This document shows positions 1 to 9,480 of a DNA stretch of 38,149 bases, one piece after another (position 1 is the stretch's first letter; the number at the start of each line of letters is the position of its first letter). This stretch comes from Geosiphon pyriformis (Eukaryota > Glomeromycota > Glomeromycetes > Archaeosporales > Geosiphonaceae): the NCBI GenBank assembly GCA_016748015.1, contig JAAOMT010000776.1:210328-248476 (forward strand). Reading direction: 5' to 3'. The notes beneath the pieces are model-generated. The model did no database searches, was not told the DNA's origin, and saw only the letters and a list, made by a program, of their open reading frames with translations. Made by a program: the position numbers and the translations under genes.

Positions 1-446
1 TCACAACCCAAAGTATTAAGAAACTTACTTGTATTATTTATTGAATGAAACTATCATTCATCAACTGAATCCCTTAGAAGAATAATCCTTGATCAAGATT
101 ATTCACGTTGTTACTAATTGATAAAAGCTTTATTGTGAGAATTAGAAAAGTGCTAAAGACCATTAACATTCTGTGTTTCTAGATTAGAGAAACACATCAG
201 GCAATTGCAAGGATAGCCTCAGAGAAGACCCCAGACAGTGGGTAGATTTCAGTTCAGCCTCTGAGAAGGAGTACATAAACACACACAACAATCAAGAATT
301 AAAGAATAACTTACATCACAACAGTAAAAAGAAAGCCTTCAGTGTAACAGTGACATTATTACACAAATAGAATTAAGGAACTCACGAAAGACTGATTGCA
401 ATTAAAGCAGGATATCAGCAATTAAATATAACAAGAAAACCATCCC
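1..446. other. unassigned left flank of element A
   Basis: I recognise no gene here. The stretch is visibly less AT-rich than the rest of the window and no frame matches element C beyond position 446, where the Cys-rich homology of element A stops abruptly. It holds a perfect 9-bp inverted repeat (172-180 and 188-196, 7-nt loop) and two near-identical 12-13-base direct repeats starting GCCTCAGAGAAG and GCCTCTGAGAAG about 45 bp apart near 217 and 258. It could be a different repeat, a deletion breakpoint or a chimeric join. Confidence 0.4.
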
Positions 447-830
447 GTAACAACATGCTTTGTCACATGTTCCTCCTTTGCCAGGTATATCATTCCAGAA
501 TCTTTTATTTGGCAGGATCTCGCTACAGACAAGACATGGTGTACTGTCTTATTTGCCTTGTTGTTTCAGTTTTCCAAATCTTTTCATTATGCATGGTTTG
601 CAATAGTATTTTGTGGCAGTTGGCCATTTTTCATTATCTCCTATACACATGCCCATGGAGGATAACTTTTTTCCACAGTTGACACAGTTTAATTTTAGGG
701 TTCAATATTATTGACTTCCTTGACTTGGAGTGGAATAGCCTATAGGTGCCAATTGTAGTTCTTCTGCTTTTCCCTTTTCTTTTTCTTTTCAAGTTGGTGG
801 TGGGATAACTCTGTTTGGAAATCATCCACC
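447..830 (-). pseudogene. element A Cys-rich module (between protease and dUTPase)
   Basis: On the minus strand this encodes paired cysteines in a zinc-ribbon-like arrangement: CVNCGKKLSSMGMC, then YYCKPC, then PCLVC. The same spacing occurs in element C (CKDCKKKLSFMGVC, CYFCKAC, LCLTC). A stop interrupts the segment between the second and third Cys pairs. The module lies directly downstream of the protease in element orientation. I do not recognise it as a named domain; zinc binding is inferred from the CxxC pairs. Similarity to C ends at about 447. Confidence 0.6.
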
Positions 831-879
831 CATGAAACTTAATAGGTTTCTATGGTTGGGAGTAGTGTTGTGTCTTTGA

Positions 880-1290
880 ATTCAATTAGTGGTTTCTCCA
901 AGCTTTAAGCTTGGAAGTGTCTGCACGTAGCTGGAACTCAGGCATGTTATCCATTAAAAGTGATCTGTAATTCCTGTGTGTTCTAGTCAAGAATGGCATG
1001 GGCTTTGGCCAACCAGTTGTTTCTGACAAGAGCTTGATATTGTGTGACTTCCATAACCAGAACTTTAATAGAAATTTGGATTTCATTGATCTCGAAGGGG
1101 AAATTATCAATTTTTCCAATGGGAGTCTTGGTATTGCTGTCTGTAGTAATAATTCAGGCAGTTGTGGCATGATCTACTCAGTAACCTAATTGATCCATAA
1201 GTTGTTTTGTTATTATACTGCCCACTGAACCACTATCTAAAATTAACTTAATATCTATGTTTTCAACTCTAGCATCAGTATACAAAGCTG
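880..1290 (-). pseudogene. element A retropepsin-like aspartic protease
   Basis: The minus strand encodes LILDSGSVGSIIT, the retropepsin active-site signature with the catalytic Asp intact (DSG codons near 1224-1232). It is followed by a segment similar to C and B: TPIGKIDNFPFEIN, then KVLVMEVTQYQALVRNNWL. Several in-frame stops, for example where C or B have Trp or Gln, make it non-coding. The normal role would be polyprotein processing in the particle. Confidence 0.75.
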
Positions 1291-1779
1291 TGATTGGTTT
1301 ATCCTGATTAATGGCAGCTCCACTGAAAAGGCTAGTGGTGTTTAGGTGGTCAATATCAAAGAGGAATATGGCAGCAAGGGTGGTGTCTTTAGTAATGATG
1401 GCAGGTGGAATGATATTGTTGATTTGCTTTCGTCTTGAAAGGTTGGAAATCTCTCCTACATCTTTCCCTTCTAAAGATGTAGAACTATAAAAATCCTAAT
1501 TTTCAGTGAGATCAAGATATAAGGCTTGGTCAGGGTATTCAGCTAATGCTGGTCGAGATGGGGCATTACTACAATTTAGAAATTGTGATGGTACACTGTT
1601 AGTTGGTCTCTGATTGTTGCTGGGGTTCCTTCATCCTTGGTTGTAATTAATCACATGATGTTTAGGTTGGTTATTAATGAGATTTTAGTACTGGAGTGCT
1701 GCTTGAACCAGTGGTTGTGAAGACTGGTAGTAGATTTGAAGTGGTTGCTAGGTATACTGTATTTGTTGTAAATATTAAG

Positions 1780-3454
1780 GTGGTTGATATTGAGGTGTGA
1801 GGTATTGGAATACCATGTTTTAAGGGTATTTTGGGTGCTGATATTGATTTCCTTGATTTTGGTTCATTATTTTCTTATGGCAGTTCCGGATAATATGTTC
1901 AGGTTTTTGGCAATAGTAACAATTACAGGGATTGGATTTCCAATATTGTTGTTGTTGCTGGTAATTCTGTTGTTGTTGATATCTGGTGTTATTACTATTC
2001 TTTTATTGTAATGGTTGGTAAGATCCTATGATACTGGCTAAAAATCCCTCAATTTTCTGAGTTAATTTTTCACTTAATTGAGTTATTTTTGTGTCAATAT
2101 CAAATGTTCTATTGATAGCCAGGTTAACGGCTTGAGTATAATTAGTCTCTTGTTCTGCTGACTCAAAGTTACAAGCAAGAGTAACTGCTTCTTGTAGGTT
2201 TGTTGAGTGGAGGAGTCTCATGGATTGAAGGAGACTGCTTTTTAATTCTTTGACAAATTGGTTAAGAATTTGTACTACAGTGTAGTAATCCCTTTCAATG
2301 GCCTGTATTTAATGAAGAATTTGGTTAAATCATCCAAAATAAGTGGTTACTGCTTTATGGTCTTTTTGTTTTATGATGCTGAATTGATTTTATAATCTGA
2401 TAAGAGTGTTGGGGTCACAAAAGTATTGCAGAAAAGCAAGTTTAAAGGTGGCAAAGTCGGTTGGTTTCTCTGTAAGACTTTGATATCATGAGTCTGTAGT
2501 TCTGGTTAGAAAGAATGACAATGCTTGAATGGTCCTATTATTATTCCAATTGTTGGTGGTGATGGCTTTCTCGGCTTCTGTAATCCATATATATGCATTA
2601 TTTTTTTCACTGGAGAATTTTTCTAATTTGGCAATATCTCGGTAAGCCATGATCTGGTGGATAGGTAGAATTTTACTGATTAATGCCAATGGGTTTGGTG
2701 TTTGTGTACTAGAGTGTTCTCCTGGTGCTAATTCTGGTTGTTTCTCTTTATTAATTTTCCCAATGGGCTGAAGAATAGCTGTTTTTTCAGAGAGGGTGGT
2801 TGATGATTCAGTTAATAGTTGAGTTGGTGGTGGTTCCTACATTAACATATTTCTATCTGTTTTGTTAAATATTGGGGTGAGATTTCCAAACAATAATCCA
2901 TATTCTTCTAATAATTTGGTCCAACTATGTTGATTCCAAGAGTGTAGATTTCCAGGAGTACATGGTGTTTCCAACTGAGTTTCTGGGAGTGAGTTAAATA
3001 CAATTCTACTTTGGAGTATCTAATGGTATGATGGGGTTGTTGAAGAGAAAAATCTTGGTTTCTTGTTAATCGTGGACTTGGCTTGGACAGTTCCGGGTTT
3101 GTTGGGTTTGTTTTCATATTTCTTAGGGTCAGATTTCACTGGTTGTTGTACTTGAGGGAATTGTTTTGCCACATAATATTTAATGTCTGTATCAATTATG
3201 CACAGAGTTTCAGTGATTGCTCAGATAGTCATGACTGTTAAGTACCTTAATAAGCTTTGATGGATTTGTTTTTCCAGTTTTCTTGTGTTGGTTGCATGGC
3301 CTAATAAGCAGTCAATTTTTGCATTAATATAGTTACAAAAATCACTTTCTGCATAAGCAGTTTCTGTTGGTATTTCTAGGTCTTTTTAAAAGTATTGAAA
3401 TAGTGCTTTTTCATATGAGGAGTGGTCTTTTCCTACTGTTTCAATAGTTGCCAC
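1780..3454 (-). pseudogene. element A gag (capsid/nucleocapsid) remnant
   Basis: Minus-strand reading begins at a GUG in AAAGTGGCAAC (3454-3452), 59 nt after the start of the primer-binding site. The N-terminal part starts VATIETVGKDHSSYEKALFQ, resembling the start of C gag. The core at ~2690-2250 contains AEKAITTNNWNNN, FATFKLAFLQYF and VVQILNQFVKELK, as in gypsy capsid regions. A Gln-rich spacer precedes an intact CX2CX4HX4C knuckle (CYYCQKPEHIIRNC, 1880-1921). Stops at Gln and Trp positions and frame changes break it. About 500 bp of degenerate linker separates knuckle and protease. Confidence 0.75.
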
Positions 3455-3496
3455 TTTTGTGTATTTCTGGGGTGCTTTGTCTTTGTGGATTTATAA

Positions 3497-3513
3497 CCTC
3501 ACAAGAAGCACCA
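3497..3513 (-). promoter_or_regulatory. element A primer-binding site
   Basis: The minus strand reads TGGTGCTTCTTGTGAGG two bases after the LTR end (TAACA). A TGG start is expected where a tRNA CCA tail pairs. The first nine bases would pair with an acceptor end GAAGCACCA, which from memory resembles a fungal tRNA-Thr; the tRNA identity is inference. Element B has the same site with several C-to-T changes. Confidence 0.6.
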
Positions 3514-3539
3514 AATGTTATGGGTAAACTTGGTAGATA

Positions 3540-3557
3540 CTGTCTCTTATACACATC
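3540..3557 (+). other. 18-base match to the Tn5/Nextera mosaic end
   Basis: The bases CTGTCTCTTATACACATC equal 18 of 19 bases of the reverse complement of the hyperactive Tn5 mosaic end used in tagmentation libraries; only the last base differs (C for T). Chance occurrence in 38 kb is of order 1e-6. The likeliest explanation is residual library adapter or a chimeric join in the assembly rather than biology. Confidence 0.8.
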
Positions 3558-3823
3558 CAAGAACAATTGGTCCAAATTGTTAATAATTCAAGGTGGTTAT
3601 GCTAAGAGCATCTGTCCTAAAACAAAGGTATGAAACAATGGTTAATTCATGTAAATCCCACATAGTTCAAGAACATAAATTCGTGATTTTGATTTCTTTA
3701 ATAATTGATTTATTTCAGAAGATGAATATGGAAATATAATAAATAAGGAGGAGTAATGGATATTTGTATCTTGTTTAGTGGTTTGTATCTATCTGTCTGT
3801 CTTTTTTTTTTTACAACTACTCA

Positions 3824-3833
3824 TTTTTATATA
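3824..3833 (-). promoter_or_regulatory. TATA-like box in LTR A
   Basis: The minus strand reads TATATAAAAA, about 90 bp downstream (element sense) of the 10-bp tandem array. Its place in the LTR fits a U3 promoter. Confidence 0.4.
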
Positions 3834-3920
3834 TTCTTTTGGTTTTACAGGATTCCTTCTAATTGTTTTGTTATTGCTAATTATTGCTTTTGTTATTTCT
3901 GTTATTGCTTCATTCTTCTA

Positions 3921-4060
3921 CGTTATTCCCAGTTATCCTACATTATAATATGTTATCACATATTATTCTGTGTTATTCTACATTATAATGTATTATCCTG
4001 TGCTATCCTAAGTTATAACACATTATCCAACATTATTGTGCACTATTTTGTATTATGTCA
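3921..4060. repeat. 10-bp tandem array, 14 units, in LTR A
   Basis: Fourteen consecutive 10-bp blocks each carry TAT at the same phase, mostly within TTAT (consensus about NNTTATYCTR; for example AGTTATCCTA, CATTATAATA, TGTTATTCTA). Phasing holds without an indel over 140 bp while the other positions vary, and it fades upstream to about 3870. The array lies in U3 of the putative element A LTR. It produces a spurious Leu/Tyr/Ile-rich open frame on the plus strand (3756-4139). Confidence 0.85.
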
Positions 4061-4113
4061 TGTTCTGGTCACATTTTTTTTAACTTCAGATCGGTTTTTC
4101 TACTCAGGTAACA

Positions 4114-4368
4114 GTGTAAACAGTATAAGTTTTAGCTGAATGCTTGTTCAAAAACCAGTTCCAAAAATCTTGAAATTGTCTACTGAATTGTTTTTTAACA
4201 AAAAAACAGATTAAACAAGAGAACAGAAAACTGAGTTTAATAAAATTTAGATTATTTTTGTTGTATACTACAAAGTATTCTTCTTATTGTTGTAATAAAT
4301 ATAAATAATTATTCATACAATAAAAAACAAAGTAAATTTTGACAATTTCATAGGAAACACCACTTTTA
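4114..4368. other. AT-rich spacer between element A and solo LTR F3
   Basis: About 255 bp of low-complexity AT-rich sequence. I see no gene or repeat structure. Confidence 0.5.
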
Positions 4369-4878
4369 TGTTATAGATTGGAGTAACAAATTAATAAATA
4401 GCAAAGAAAAATATAATTATATAATAATAGAATATATTAAAGAAAAATTTAACTTCAAAGAGTAAATTAAATAAATATGAATTTAATGTATAAAATTAAT
4501 CTTATAAAATATCTTAATTATTAATCTTTTCAAAAAATAATTAGAAAATTTGAAGGTAGAAAGATGATTTATATTGTTAATAAATAATAGTATACTAATA
4601 TAATTCTATGTTTTATGTTAGCACTCTTAGAATTTGATATTAGATATCAAATATATTTTTTAGTTATGTTTTATTTAATAATTTTTAAATACTACAATTA
4701 TATAATTTAGAAAAAAGATAAATAAATGTTAACAAGTAATTTTTTATTCCAAAATATTCAAATACTTAAAGATAAAAAAAAGAGAATAAGTAATAGGAAA
4801 AGAATTAAAATAATAGTTGTTATTTTATTTATTTTTAATTAATTACTATATGTTTTTCTATAGCTAAAAAACTCATTA

Positions 4879-4886
4879 CTTATATA
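4879..4886 (-). promoter_or_regulatory. TATA-like box in solo LTR F3
   Basis: The minus strand reads TATATAAG about 13 bp after the end of the 12-bp tandem array. The same box sits at the same place in the other two F LTRs (19427-19434 and 22116-22123). Confidence 0.5.
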
Positions 4887-4899
4887 GCTATTAAAAATA

Positions 4900-4987
4900 G
4901 TCAATAACCAAACCAATAATTAAATTAATAATTAGATTATTAATCAAGTCAGTAATTAGATTAATGATTAAATTGTTGATTATTATC
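4900..4987 (-). repeat. 12-bp tandem array in solo LTR F3 (~7 units)
   Basis: On the minus strand the units follow ATTATTRATCTA / ATTATTGACTTG. The two full-element LTRs of family F carry 9 and 10 units at the same place. Confidence 0.75.
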
Positions 4988-5069
4988 TAAAAATAGAATG
5001 GCTAATTATGTAACATTAGTGGCTAATATATGTAATAACTAATAAAAACAATGAATTTTAACTGTAACA

Positions 5070-5660
5070 ATATATTAAATAGAAATTCAGCATAAATTAA
5101 AAATGATACTAATTGAGACTAATATACTTATTTCTGCATCAAAATTAGATAATTCACTATATTATTACTTGATCTAAAAAGCTGTAAAAATTAATCATAA
5201 TATAATTATTAGAGGAAAAAAAAAACACTTATAACAATACCAAAGAAAAGATACCAGTTGCAGCTTTTTTACTCTTTGCTCTGGTTGTAATTATAAAATT
5301 AAGAAGACAAAGAGTTATTGTAATGTAATTTTAATTAGCTTAAGTGATTTGTTACATATAATTTAGAATTTTTTATAAAAAAATATAAAGATATTAAAAT
5401 TGTTTTCTAGTGTATTTTTAACTAACTTTATTAGTTTATTTTATAATTATATTAAAAACATATTAATATATTAAATTAATTATATACATATTTACGTATA
5501 TAATTCTTTTAATAAATATTATAATTTATTGTATTAAATACAGTAATATGATAATTATAATTTATTTATTTTAAATATATTATTAATTTCATCTAAATCA
5601 TCATTTTAAATAATGTTTTATTTAATTACAAAAAATTAGTTGAAATACAAAAATAAAACC
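5070..5660. other. AT-rich intergenic region upstream of POLA2
   Basis: No reading frame of interest and no recognisable element. The only structure I noticed is an 8-bp inverted repeat, ACTCTTTG (5271-5278) and CAAAGAGT (5308-5315). The expected N-terminal POLA2 exons are not visible here. Confidence 0.5.
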
Positions 5661-5667
5661 TAAAGTT

Positions 5668-5700
5668 TGACGTGTCGCGTTAACGACTCTATTTGTCAAG
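5668..5700. promoter_or_regulatory. CpG-bearing block with MCB-like core upstream of POLA2
   Basis: A GC-richer block in very AT-rich surroundings contains TCGCGT (5675-5680), whose reverse complement ACGCGA matches the ACGCGN core of the MluI cell-cycle box bound by MBF in yeasts. DNA polymerase alpha genes are known G1/S (MBF-type) targets in yeasts. It lies 65 bp before the ATG at 5745. Function here is inference from a single short match. Confidence 0.3.
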
Positions 5701-5744
5701 GCAACTATTTTAAACCACAGAAATTCATAAAGAATTAATAAAAG

Positions 5745-8245
5745 ATGAGTGTTCCGCTCAAACTGAAGCGTGGTGGGGTCGGAAGGATTTCCAAGGCAGA
5801 CGACCTGAGGGCTATGTATGCTTCACTGGAAATAATATGCTATATTTCTTTTCTAGCAGTTGATTTACGCTTATTTTGATCGAAAACGACTGCCATCTCA
5901 AAGGCATCACAAGGTCATTCCTTCCTCGTCTTCTATTGTCATAGAAAATAACATCAATAGTCCACCAAAACAAACCGACGCCCCTGCAACTTCAGAAAAA
6001 TCTCGTTTTCAAAATAGAGAAAAAGCTGGTGTCATCGCCCAAACTTGGAACAGCCATATCCCCTCCCAACAATCTCCTTTAATTGGAGTCAAAAACAAAA
6101 GATGCGAGGTTGTATTATTAAAAGGCCAACAAGATTTACCTTACAGATACATGTATGAAAAATTGATAGACCGATATGAAGGTAGAAATTTCCCTTAATT
6201 ATGAGATAGGCTTTTTGGAAGATTTTGATTTTGTCTTATTTCTAAGATCTACTTCATGTCTCACCTACAGCTATTGATGATCGAATTGAACAATTCGTTG
6301 CAATTTTTAAAGATGAGTTTGAAGAGCTTTTTGATCCGTCATGCTCTAGCCAGGTATCAGATATAAACAAATTTTATATTTTGTACTGTTCATTCCGTCA
6401 CTTCAATTCGTCTTTTGGAAGGAGTTTATAATCTTTACACAGAGATTCTTTGCAATATAGCAAGAAAACTTTATCCTAGAAAATAAAATGATTTATAAAT
6501 GTTCCATGCTACAAAAAATTATATGTCTAGCTCACGGATTTTGTGTATGAGATTCCAATTTTGATTTTAAGAATTACTTTATTAATACCAATTTTTGCCC
6601 AAGTAGGAATTGATAAGGACAATCGGAAAGATTAGTTGTGATTCCGACGGAAAATTAAACCTGCAATCATTGATGCTCGATTCCCCGCAAAGTATAGGAG
6701 AAGGACGTAGAGTGAAGTTGTCTTTGGATGACCAATTGTCGTCTTTTGTTTTATTTCCAGGACAGGTTAATTTTCAAAGACGTTATCATATTTTTTTTAC
6801 AATGTATTGCTTTATCTTTTTCAATCAATCAGGTTGTTGCCATTGCGGGAATAAATAGCACAGGACAAAATTTCATTGTTAGACAATTTTACGAGGTTAT
6901 GATTCTTTTATTGGATTCTTCAATTTCTCTTTTGATCAAAATATCGCTCTTCGTATAAATATGTTTCAACTTTAAACTCCAGATTCCTTTATTACCGATG
7001 GCATTTTCCTCTCCTCGGGAAATTAAAGAATATAACTATGGGGCGAGAATGTTAGACGGGAAAGAGATGGTTGTGATAGCGGCTGCAGGGCCATTTACCA
7101 TGGATGATAATCTAGATTTTGAGCCCTTCTGTGAGCTTGTAAAGCAATTGTCATTAGTCAAACCTGATGCGGTGATATTGGTGATTGTTTTCACTATTCT
7201 ATCATCCAGTTCCCATGTATTCAGAGTGAGCTTTATATTATCTTTAATAAAATAAAATATCTAATTTAATTCTCTAGATGGGCCCTTTTGTTGACGAAAA
7301 CCATCAATTAATAAGATCAGGTAATCTTGATATCACACCAGAAGAAATTTTTTCAAGGAAGATATCAGATCCATTAGAGGATTTTTTACGGTCATCGCCG
7401 AGCACCAACATCATATTGATTCCCAGCCTTCAAGATATCATACATAGCCATATGGCATTTCCCCAGCCACCCTTGCAATCAACTAGTGGGTTTCGAATTC
7501 CTTTGGTAAATACATTGCATTCATGGTTTTTTTTTAGTTCAAAGTTTTTCCTTATATCAATACAATAAATTTTAGGACTTCAAAAGTTTACCCAATCCTG
7601 CTCAATTCCGGTTGAACGAAATTGTATTTGGAGCCACTACAAATGATATAATATCTCATTTAAACTTGGAGGTGTGCTTTTGGTATGGCAAATTCTCCTC
7701 ACTCAAGACGTGGATTTAGTTTGGTATTTTCTCAACCTGTAACCAATTGTCATTTAGCGGAATTAAAGAGCGAATAGTTAATCTCTGCCGACAAATCTTA
7801 AATCAAAGAAGGTATTTCAAAATGAAGAAACATGTGTGTAATTTTTTCAAAGTGCACAAAAATCGTTAATTATACTCTTATTGAAAATTTTTAATAGCTT
7901 TTATCCTTTATTTCCTCCTCATTCTGGCGCTAATTTGAGTCTTACAAACTTATCAAGTATACAGCTTCAAATTTTGCCTGATATTATCATCGTGCCTTCA
8001 CGCACATTACAATATTTCGTACAGGTAAGACTGAGTTTATACAATTTTAATCTTTTTCTCCTAAATCTCTCATCCAAATCTTATTAAAGAACGTAGAAAA
8101 TGTTTTATTTATCAATCCTGGTACACTCGCCAAAGGAACTTTTGCGAGACTGACAATACACCCCATTAATGAAGAACATACGCAAACAGATCAGGTGATT
8201 CATCGAGTTGCCGAAAGGAGTAGAATAGAAATAATAAGAATATAA
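5745..8245 (+). CDS. POLA2: DNA polymerase alpha subunit B (spliced; N-terminus unresolved)
   Basis: Regulatory B subunit of the nuclear DNA polymerase alpha-primase complex, which primes replication. Exons I can join in phase: 5857-6181, 6271-6353, 6607-6765, 6833-6895, 6983-7180, 7278-7505, 7576-7673 (or -7682), 7758-7811, 7898-8024, 8090-8245, all with GT-AG introns of about 65-255 bp. They give about 496 residues ending in TAA. Diagnostic segments in order: IGKISCDSDGKL (OB-fold start, ~140), LFPGQVVAIAGINSTG (~186), VVIAAAGPF (~237), MGPFVDENHQLI (~277), ILIPSLQDI (~323), FYPLFPPH (~403), PDIIIVPS (~430) and INPGTLAKGTFARL (~452), matching the OB plus inactive calcineurin-like phosphoesterase layout. 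Human POLA2 is about 600 residues, so the N-terminal helical domain is missing. The ATG at 5745 opens MSVPLKLKRGG but reaches the 5857 acceptor out of frame, so exon 1 is unresolved. Confidence 0.93.
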
Positions 8246-8248
8246 TTC

Positions 8249-8264
8249 GTTTCCGAAAGGAAAC
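8249..8264 (+). other. GNRA-tetraloop hairpin just after the POLA2 stop
   Basis: GTTTCC-GAAA-GGAAAC is a perfect 6-bp stem capped by a GAAA (GNRA-type) tetraloop, beginning four bases after the stop (8243-8245). The 9-mer CCGAAAGGA also occurs in the last coding exon (8211-8219). It would be in the 3' UTR; an AATAAA follows near 8273. Confidence 0.5.
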
Positions 8265-9480
8265 AAGGCAAAAATAAATGAAGGACAAAATAATATAACA
8301 TGCAACAAAACAAACAAATCGTAGAAAGTGATCATGAAAAGGTTTTATAATATTTTATTTTTGTTGCTTTTGATTTACTATCCATAGAATATAATTGGAG
8401 TAATCAATCGAAAAACATAAACAATTTTTTAATTGAAAATTGCATTTTTATTTTACACTTTAATTATTGAGATTTTTTTATAAATAAATACAATATAAAT
8501 TAAAAAAAATTTATAAAACATTTTAATTGATTTTGTATTAAAACTTTTAAATATTTTATTTATTTATAATTAAATTTAATACAATTTTTTAATGTTAAAA
8601 ATTAAATAATTGCATTTGATGCATTGTTTTTGTTTTTTGTTTTTATAATATATAAATTTTATAAACTTATGTTATATATTATTTTAATAATTAAAATACA
8701 TAAATTAACAAATAAATTATAATTTTTTATTTTATTTTAATAAGTACAACCCAAACACTATTTAGTATATAAAACCAAACTAAGTAGTACAAACTAAATA
8801 TGGCTTATGTGTTTACTACACATGACCAGTCATTCAAACCAATCAAAGCAACATTATATATTTATACAAATCTCTAAATTATTGTCTAAACTTAAAAAAA
8901 ACAACAAGACTTGTACAATCCAAAATTAATAATAAATAATTCAACAATACCAAATAAACAAAATATTTCAGTTAAAAAAAACTAAACAGATTAAAACACA
9001 TTTTAGACAACACTCTTATATTACCAACTAGTTTACTTTTTTCTATATTTATTCTGTATTTTAACCTAAACAATCATAACTTACTATAATATTTTTTAGC
9101 CAAATAGCAGACAAAATCAGCTATTATTAATATAGTCTTTTTTTTATTATAAAAAATCAATACTTCTTCATTAATACAGTTCTTAAAAACAAAATTTTTG
9201 CATAAAACCACATAAATACTAATGTTTAATATTTTTAAAACAAATGTGTACAATATTAAAGACAACAATAAAAAACAAATTTCTACTTAAGACTTTTATG
9301 ACTTAGTATAATTTAATAAAATTTTAAAGTATACAAAAGCATTTTTTAGACAAGTAAAAACATAATTAAACAGCTTAATATTACTATATAATAAACACAA
9401 TATACTTAAATAATTCTTATTATAAAGTTTTTTTTAACTATAATTAATAATTTTTTATAAACTGTTTTTATTAAATATAT
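8265..9480. other. POLA2 3' flank and unassigned AT-rich sequence
   Basis: No gene seen. After the POLA2 3' end, 8350-8745 is T- and A-rich low-complexity sequence. At about 8745 the plus strand becomes A/C-rich, with three GTACAA-type words (near 8741, 8791 and 8911), and stays so to the left LTR of B. This could be a fragment of another old element, but I find no motif to prove it. Confidence 0.4.

Larger units (their letters stand above)
447..4113 (-). mobile_element. element A: truncated Ty3/gypsy-type LTR retrotransposon
   Basis: Read on the minus strand the order is LTR (4113-3516), primer-binding site (3513-3497), gag (3454-~1780), protease (~1290-880) and Cys-rich module (~830-447), then the homology ends. 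Everything 3' of that (dUTPase, RT, RNase H, integrase, 3' LTR) is absent from the window. Frames are broken by stops and shifts, but two diagnostic motifs are intact: the CCHC knuckle (1880-1921) and the protease LILDSGS (about 1224-1245). The primer-binding site matches that of element B, not C. The LTR has an 18-base mosaic-end match, so continuity across 3540-3557 is uncertain. Confidence 0.8.
3516..4113 (-). repeat. element A LTR (5' LTR)
   Basis: Bounded on the plus strand by TGTTAT at 3516, abutting the primer-binding site, and GGTAACA ending at 4113, so the element-sense LTR would be TGTTACC...ATAACA. In element orientation it carries a 10-bp tandem array, then a TATA-like TATATAAAAA (3833-3824), then an AATAAA-like site near 3715-3710. 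Length is about 598 bp. No second copy is present, so the outer edge is inferred from the terminal motif and from this internal order. The mosaic-end match at 3540-3557 lies inside it. Confidence 0.55.
4369..5069 (-). repeat. solo LTR of family F (copy F3)
   Basis: The reverse complement aligns along its length with both LTRs of element F (19220-19946 and 21918-22633). It starts TGTTATAGATTGGAGTAAC on the plus strand and ends CTGTAACA. There is no internal element sequence on either side, so it is a solo LTR, probably left by LTR-LTR recombination. It carries the family's 12-bp array (about 4900-4987, roughly 7 units) and TATA-like box (4886-4879). No clear target duplication is visible. Confidence 0.85.

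Noticed and set aside
3540-3557. Mosaic-end match as a natural IS50/Tn5 insertion end
   Set aside because: No transposase, no second end and no bacterial sequence nearby; the modified mosaic end is a laboratory sequence.
3921-4060. Tandem array as a CRISPR
   Set aside because: 10- and 12-bp units without spacers, in LTRs of a eukaryotic genome.
3756-4139. 127-codon plus-strand frame rich in Leu, Phe, Tyr, Ile and Cys, looking like a membrane protein
   Set aside because: It runs antisense through LTR A and most of its length is the 10-bp TTAT array; a low-complexity artefact.
4369-5069. POLA2 promoter or upstream exon within this stretch
   Set aside because: It aligns along its length with the LTRs of element F, so it is a solo LTR.
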